Assembly (NCBI RefSeq): GCF_023073315.1
Contig: NZ_JADPJH010000022.1
Span: 62,001 to 126,000 of the forward strand
Direction of reading: 5' to 3'
DNA: 64,000 bases
Source of the DNA: Bradyrhizobium sp. 1
Lineage (GTDB): Bacteria; Pseudomonadota; Alphaproteobacteria; Rhizobiales; Xanthobacteraceae
Under the pieces are notes generated by a model that was not told where the DNA came from, searched no databases, and was given only the letters and a program-made list of their open reading frames with translations. The translations under genes and the position numbers were made by a program. Below are positions 61,451 to 64,000 of the stretch, piece after piece. Every line of letters begins with the position of its first letter. The stretch's first letter is position 1.

Positions 61451-61455
61451 ACCGC

Positions 61456-62166
61456 CTACCGCCGCCCGCCCAACAGGCGCAGGAGCATCATGAACAGATT
61501 GATGAAGTTGAGATAGAGCGACAGCGCCGCAATCACGGACTTGCGGCCTGCCGTGGTCTCGTCGTCCCTGCTGTCATACATCGCCTTGATCCGCTGGGTG
61601 TCGTAGGCCGTAAGTCCCGCAAAGACACCGACGCCTACGATCGAGATCAGCCAATCGAGTCCCGTCGACCGCAGGAAGAGGTTGACCAGGCTGGCGACGA
61701 TGACGCCGATCAAGCCCATGAACAGGAAGCTCCCGAGCCCGGACAGATCGCGCCTGGTGGAGTAGCCGAAGATGCTGAGTGCCCCGAACATTGCGGCCGC
61801 GATGAAGAAGACGCGCGTGATCGAGGCGCTGGTGTAAATGTGCAGCAGGGTCGAGAGCGAGATGCCGACCAGCCCGCCATAGAGGAAAAACAACAGCCGC
61901 GCCGTTCCCACCGACAGCGTATTAATGCGCGCTCCGATGAAAAATACCAGCCCGAGCGGTGCCAGGATGAAAACCCACATCAGTGGGCTCTGAAGCAACG
62001 CAGGGCCTGTCAGTTGATAGGTCAGCCACGCCACAACGGCCGTCAGGCCGACGCCCGCAGCCATATAATTGTAGATGCGCAGCATATATGTGCGCAATCC
62101 GGTATCGATCGCGAGCGAGCTGCCAACGGTTCCCGGGACGGTCGCGTTCGGTTCATAGTTCGACAT
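61456..62166 (-). CDS. Bax inhibitor-1 / YccA family membrane protein
   Basis: A 236-residue protein with seven hydrophobic helices and the BI-1 landmarks: TYMLRIYNYMAAGVGLTAVVAWL, GYSTRRDLSGLGSFLFMGLIG and AYDTQRIK near the C-terminus. Family members act as calcium leak channels or modulators of membrane protease FtsH. The ATG at 62166 has a GGAGGC-type site. It lies between DUF1269- and DUF6894-type genes with no evident operon. Function in this organism is unknown. Confidence 0.88.
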   Translation of the reverse strand: MSNYEPNATVPGTVGSSLAIDTGLRTYMLRIYNYMAAGVGLTAVVAWLTYQLTGPALLQSPLMWVFILAPLGLVFFIGARINTLSVGTARLLFFLYGGLVGISLSTLLHIYTSASITRVFFIAAAMFGALSIFGYSTRRDLSGLGSFLFMGLIGVIVASLVNLFLRSTGLDWLISIVGVGVFAGLTAYDTQRIKAMYDSRDDETTAGRKSVIAALSLYLNFINLFMMLLRLLGGRR

Positions 62167-62403
62167 CGCCTGCCTCCTCGCGTTCGTTCGCAGGAAGAAG
62201 ACAGGCTATTGATCCGGCTCCAGCGAGAACATCGGATGATCACCCGAGTGGAGGAGGATACATTACCTTACTCGCCGGACGCGTATTTTCGGCGGCTTGC
62301 CGAAACGTAATGCGGGATTCGACCGGCGCTCCTTATCCCTTTTGCCTAGATTCTTACGCGCTTGTCACTGGAATGCGGCGGCACACCGGCCTACTCCGTT
62401 GGC

Positions 62404-62598
62404 ATGCGCTACTTCTTTCATATTGTCGACAAATACGGTCTCTCTCCGGACGGGACGGGGTATGAGCACGCGGACCAGGAAGCCGCCGTCCTGCACGCCA
62501 GGCGCATCGCGGCGGAACTCGCAAAAGCGGGCGATTTCTGCCGTGCAGGCTTTGTATTGATCGCGTGCGCCGCTACGGAATCCGCCGGTTCCCATTAG
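62404..62598 (+). CDS. small protein of the DUF6894 type
   Basis: A 64-residue protein beginning MRYFFHIVDKYGLSPDGTG and continuing with a helix rich in alanine (HARRIAAELAKAGDFC). This matches short DUF6894 proteins common in Bradyrhizobium, whose function is unknown. Its size is near the low end of the family. No partner gene is apparent. An upstream extension of the frame lacks a strong start. Confidence 0.6.
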   Translation: MRYFFHIVDKYGLSPDGTGYEHADQEAAVLHARRIAAELAKAGDFCRAGFVLIACAATESAGSH

Positions 62599-62797
62599 AG
62601 CGCGCGGCCCTCGCTCCACAGCGTCGGGCAGGTGCCAGAGACATCGGCCGCCGATTTCCTGCCTTGCCCTCTACAGAGAATCCCTGATGTCACGAGGGGA
62701 AAGCCGCCTCTAAGGTTCGCGCCAAGGGTGGCCGGCCTATCTCGCTCGAATTCAACCGCCGCGCTCACCTCATCTCCGATTGAAAGCCATTCTCATC

Positions 62798-64000
62798 ATG
62801 GCTCCTTCGTCGAACGAGGTCGATCAGAAGCTTTCGCGTAGCGCGCTCGTCGCGCTCGTGGTCGGATCGATGGTTGGTTCCGGCATCTTCGCGCTGCCGG
62901 CCTCCTTCGGACGCGTCACCGGCGTGCTCGGAACACTGATCGCCTGGGTCATTGCCGGCACTGGCATGCTCATGCTCGCCCTGGTTTTCCAGACGCTGTC
63001 TCGCCGCAGGCCGGACCTGGATACGGGCATCTACGCTTACGCCAAGGCAGGGTTCGGAGACTATATCGGCTTTGCTTCGGCGGCCGGCTACTGGATCGGA
63101 TGTTGCCTCGCCGATGTGGCCTGTCTCATTCTGATCAAGGCGACAATCGGACAGTTCTTTCCCGTCTTCGGCGATGGGACGACGCCGGCGGCCATCGCAT
63201 CCGCATCCGTCCTGCTGTGGGGCGTCCATTTCCTGGTGCTGCGAGGCATCAAGGGAGCCGCCACCCTCAATACGATTGCGACCTACGCCAAGATCATTCC
63301 GATTCTGCTTTTCATCGGGGTGGCATTCATTGTCCTCGATCCCGACCTGATCTCCCGGAATTTCTGGGGAACTGAGCAGCCGAGCGGGGCAGCGATATTC
63401 GGGCAGGTCCGGAGCACCATGCTGCTCACCGTCTTCGTCTTCGTCGGAATTGAGGGCGCGAGCGTGTACTCGCGCTACGCCAGGGACCGCTCCGATATCG
63501 GGTTTGCGACCGTTGCCGGCTTCCTGTTGGTTCTCTGCCTTCTTGTTCTGGTGACGCTGTTGTCCTACGGCGTCCTTACGCGGCAGGAGCTCTCTGGCCT
63601 CTCAACACCGTCGATGGCCGGAGTGATGGAAGCGATGGTCGGGCGTTGGGGTGGCATCTTCATCAGCGTGGCGTTGCTGATCTCGATTCTTGGCAACTAC
63701 CTGTCATGGTCGCTACTGGCGGCCGAGGTTCTACACTCCGCGGCGGTCAACCGCACGATGCCATCTTTTCTCGCGCGGGTTAACGCCCACCAGGTCCCCG
63801 CCGGCGCGCTCTGGCTCACCAACTGCGTTATCCAGGCGTTCCTTCTCGTCACCTGGTTCGCCGAATATGCATTCACTCTCGCCTTGAAGATGACAAGCGC
63901 GATGACGCTGATTCCGTACTTCCTGGTCGCAGCCTACGGCCTCAAGCTGGCTTATCTCGGCAACTCATATCACGCTGGCGAACGCGCCCGTAGCGTCGAC
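62798..64000 (+). CDS. second ArcD-like amino acid antiporter, 3' end cut off by the window
   Basis: About 401 residues are visible before the window ends; the family length is about 470. The sequence starts MAPSSNEVDQKLSR and continues with VVGSMVGSGIFALP, PDLDTGIYAYAKAGFG and VFVFVGIEGASVYSRYA. These match the arginine/ornithine antiporter at 50.2 kb block for block, but the two differ along the length. The ATG at 62798 gives the expected short cytoplasmic N-terminus. It lies 11-12 kb from arcA, so a further basic amino-acid system may follow beyond the window. Confidence 0.85.
   Translation, partial: MAPSSNEVDQKLSRSALVALVVGSMVGSGIFALPASFGRVTGVLGTLIAWVIAGTGMLMLALVFQTLSRRRPDLDTGIYAYAKAGFGDYIGFASAAGYWIGCCLADVACLILIKATIGQFFPVFGDGTTPAAIASASVLLWGVHFLVLRGIKGAATLNTIATYAKIIPILLFIGVAFIVLDPDLISRNFWGTEQPSGAAIFGQVRSTMLLTVFVFVGIEGASVYSRYARDRSDIGFATVAGFLLVLCLLVLVTLLSYGVLTRQELSGLSTPSMAGVMEAMVGRWGGIFISVALLISILGNYLSWSLLAAEVLHSAAVNRTMPSFLARVNAHQVPAGALWLTNCVIQAFLLVTWFAEYAFTLALKMTSAMTLIPYFLVAAYGLKLAYLGNSYHAGERARSVD

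Overview
The window is a GC-rich chromosomal segment. Long ATGA- or GTGA-coupled operons, several MarR regulators, ABC transporters of the Liv type, and a DUF3551-like and a DUF6894-like small protein point to an alphaproteobacterium of the Bradyrhizobium / Nitrobacteraceae kind. That placement is inferred from gene style; no rRNA gene is present.

Layout. (1) 1-3.1 kb, plus strand: the end of an N-acetylglucosamine-6-phosphate deacetylase-like gene and two Gfo/Idh oxidoreductases. (2) 3.2-20.5 kb and 24.1-38.5 kb: a large catabolic island for an aromatic acid handled as CoA thioesters. It holds a RidA-like protein, acyl-CoA dehydrogenase, a fused FAD-monooxygenase/old-yellow-enzyme (2-aminobenzoyl-CoA or salicylyl-CoA hydroxylase type), three MarR regulators, two acyl-CoA synthetases, two paralogous periplasmic binding proteins with a Liv-type ABC transporter, an isatin-hydrolase-like cyclase, a thiolase-like protein paired with a DUF35-SDR fusion, an Ohr-like protein, an Asp/Glu-racemase-like protein, an EthD protein, a thioesterase, a fumarylacetoacetate-hydrolase-family enzyme, a gentisate-1,2-dioxygenase-like cupin, a nitrilase, indolepyruvate:ferredoxin oxidoreductase (IorA/IorB), an SDR, and a Rieske oxygenase with reductase. 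(3) 20.5-24.1 kb: a small accessory block inside the island (serine-hydrolase/beta-lactamase-like, a secreted hypothetical protein, an orphan ABC binding protein) flanked by repeats. (4) 38.5-44.4 kb: a patchwork of gene relics, a frameshifted GMC oxidoreductase, a metallophosphoesterase, a tripartite-tricarboxylate binding protein, a 3' tRNA fragment and a methyltransferase. (5) 44.5-64 kb: a stress/ion-homeostasis region with a cytosolic histidine kinase, two tandem LuxR-type response regulators, an outer-membrane barrel, arginine deiminase with an arginine/ornithine antiporter, an RND efflux pair, a six-gene Mrp-type antiporter operon, a DUF1269-like protein, a Bax-inhibitor-1 protein and a second ArcD-like permease running off the end.

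Working model (inference). The island could degrade indole-3-acetate or a related oxindole acid. The Rieske system oxidises the indole ring; a CoA ligase activates dioxindole-3-acetate; the thiolase-like/DUF35-SDR pair removes acetyl-CoA by retro-aldol cleavage to leave isatin; the cyclase hydrolyses isatin to isatinate (a 2-oxo acid); IorAB oxidatively decarboxylates it to 2-aminobenzoyl-CoA; the fused monooxygenase acts next. The remaining carbon would flow either through beta-oxidation-like steps (acyl-CoA dehydrogenase) or through a gentisate-like ring cleavage (thioesterase, cupin dioxygenase, RidA-like deaminase, FAH hydrolase). Individual family assignments are fairly firm; the order of the pathway is a hypothesis.
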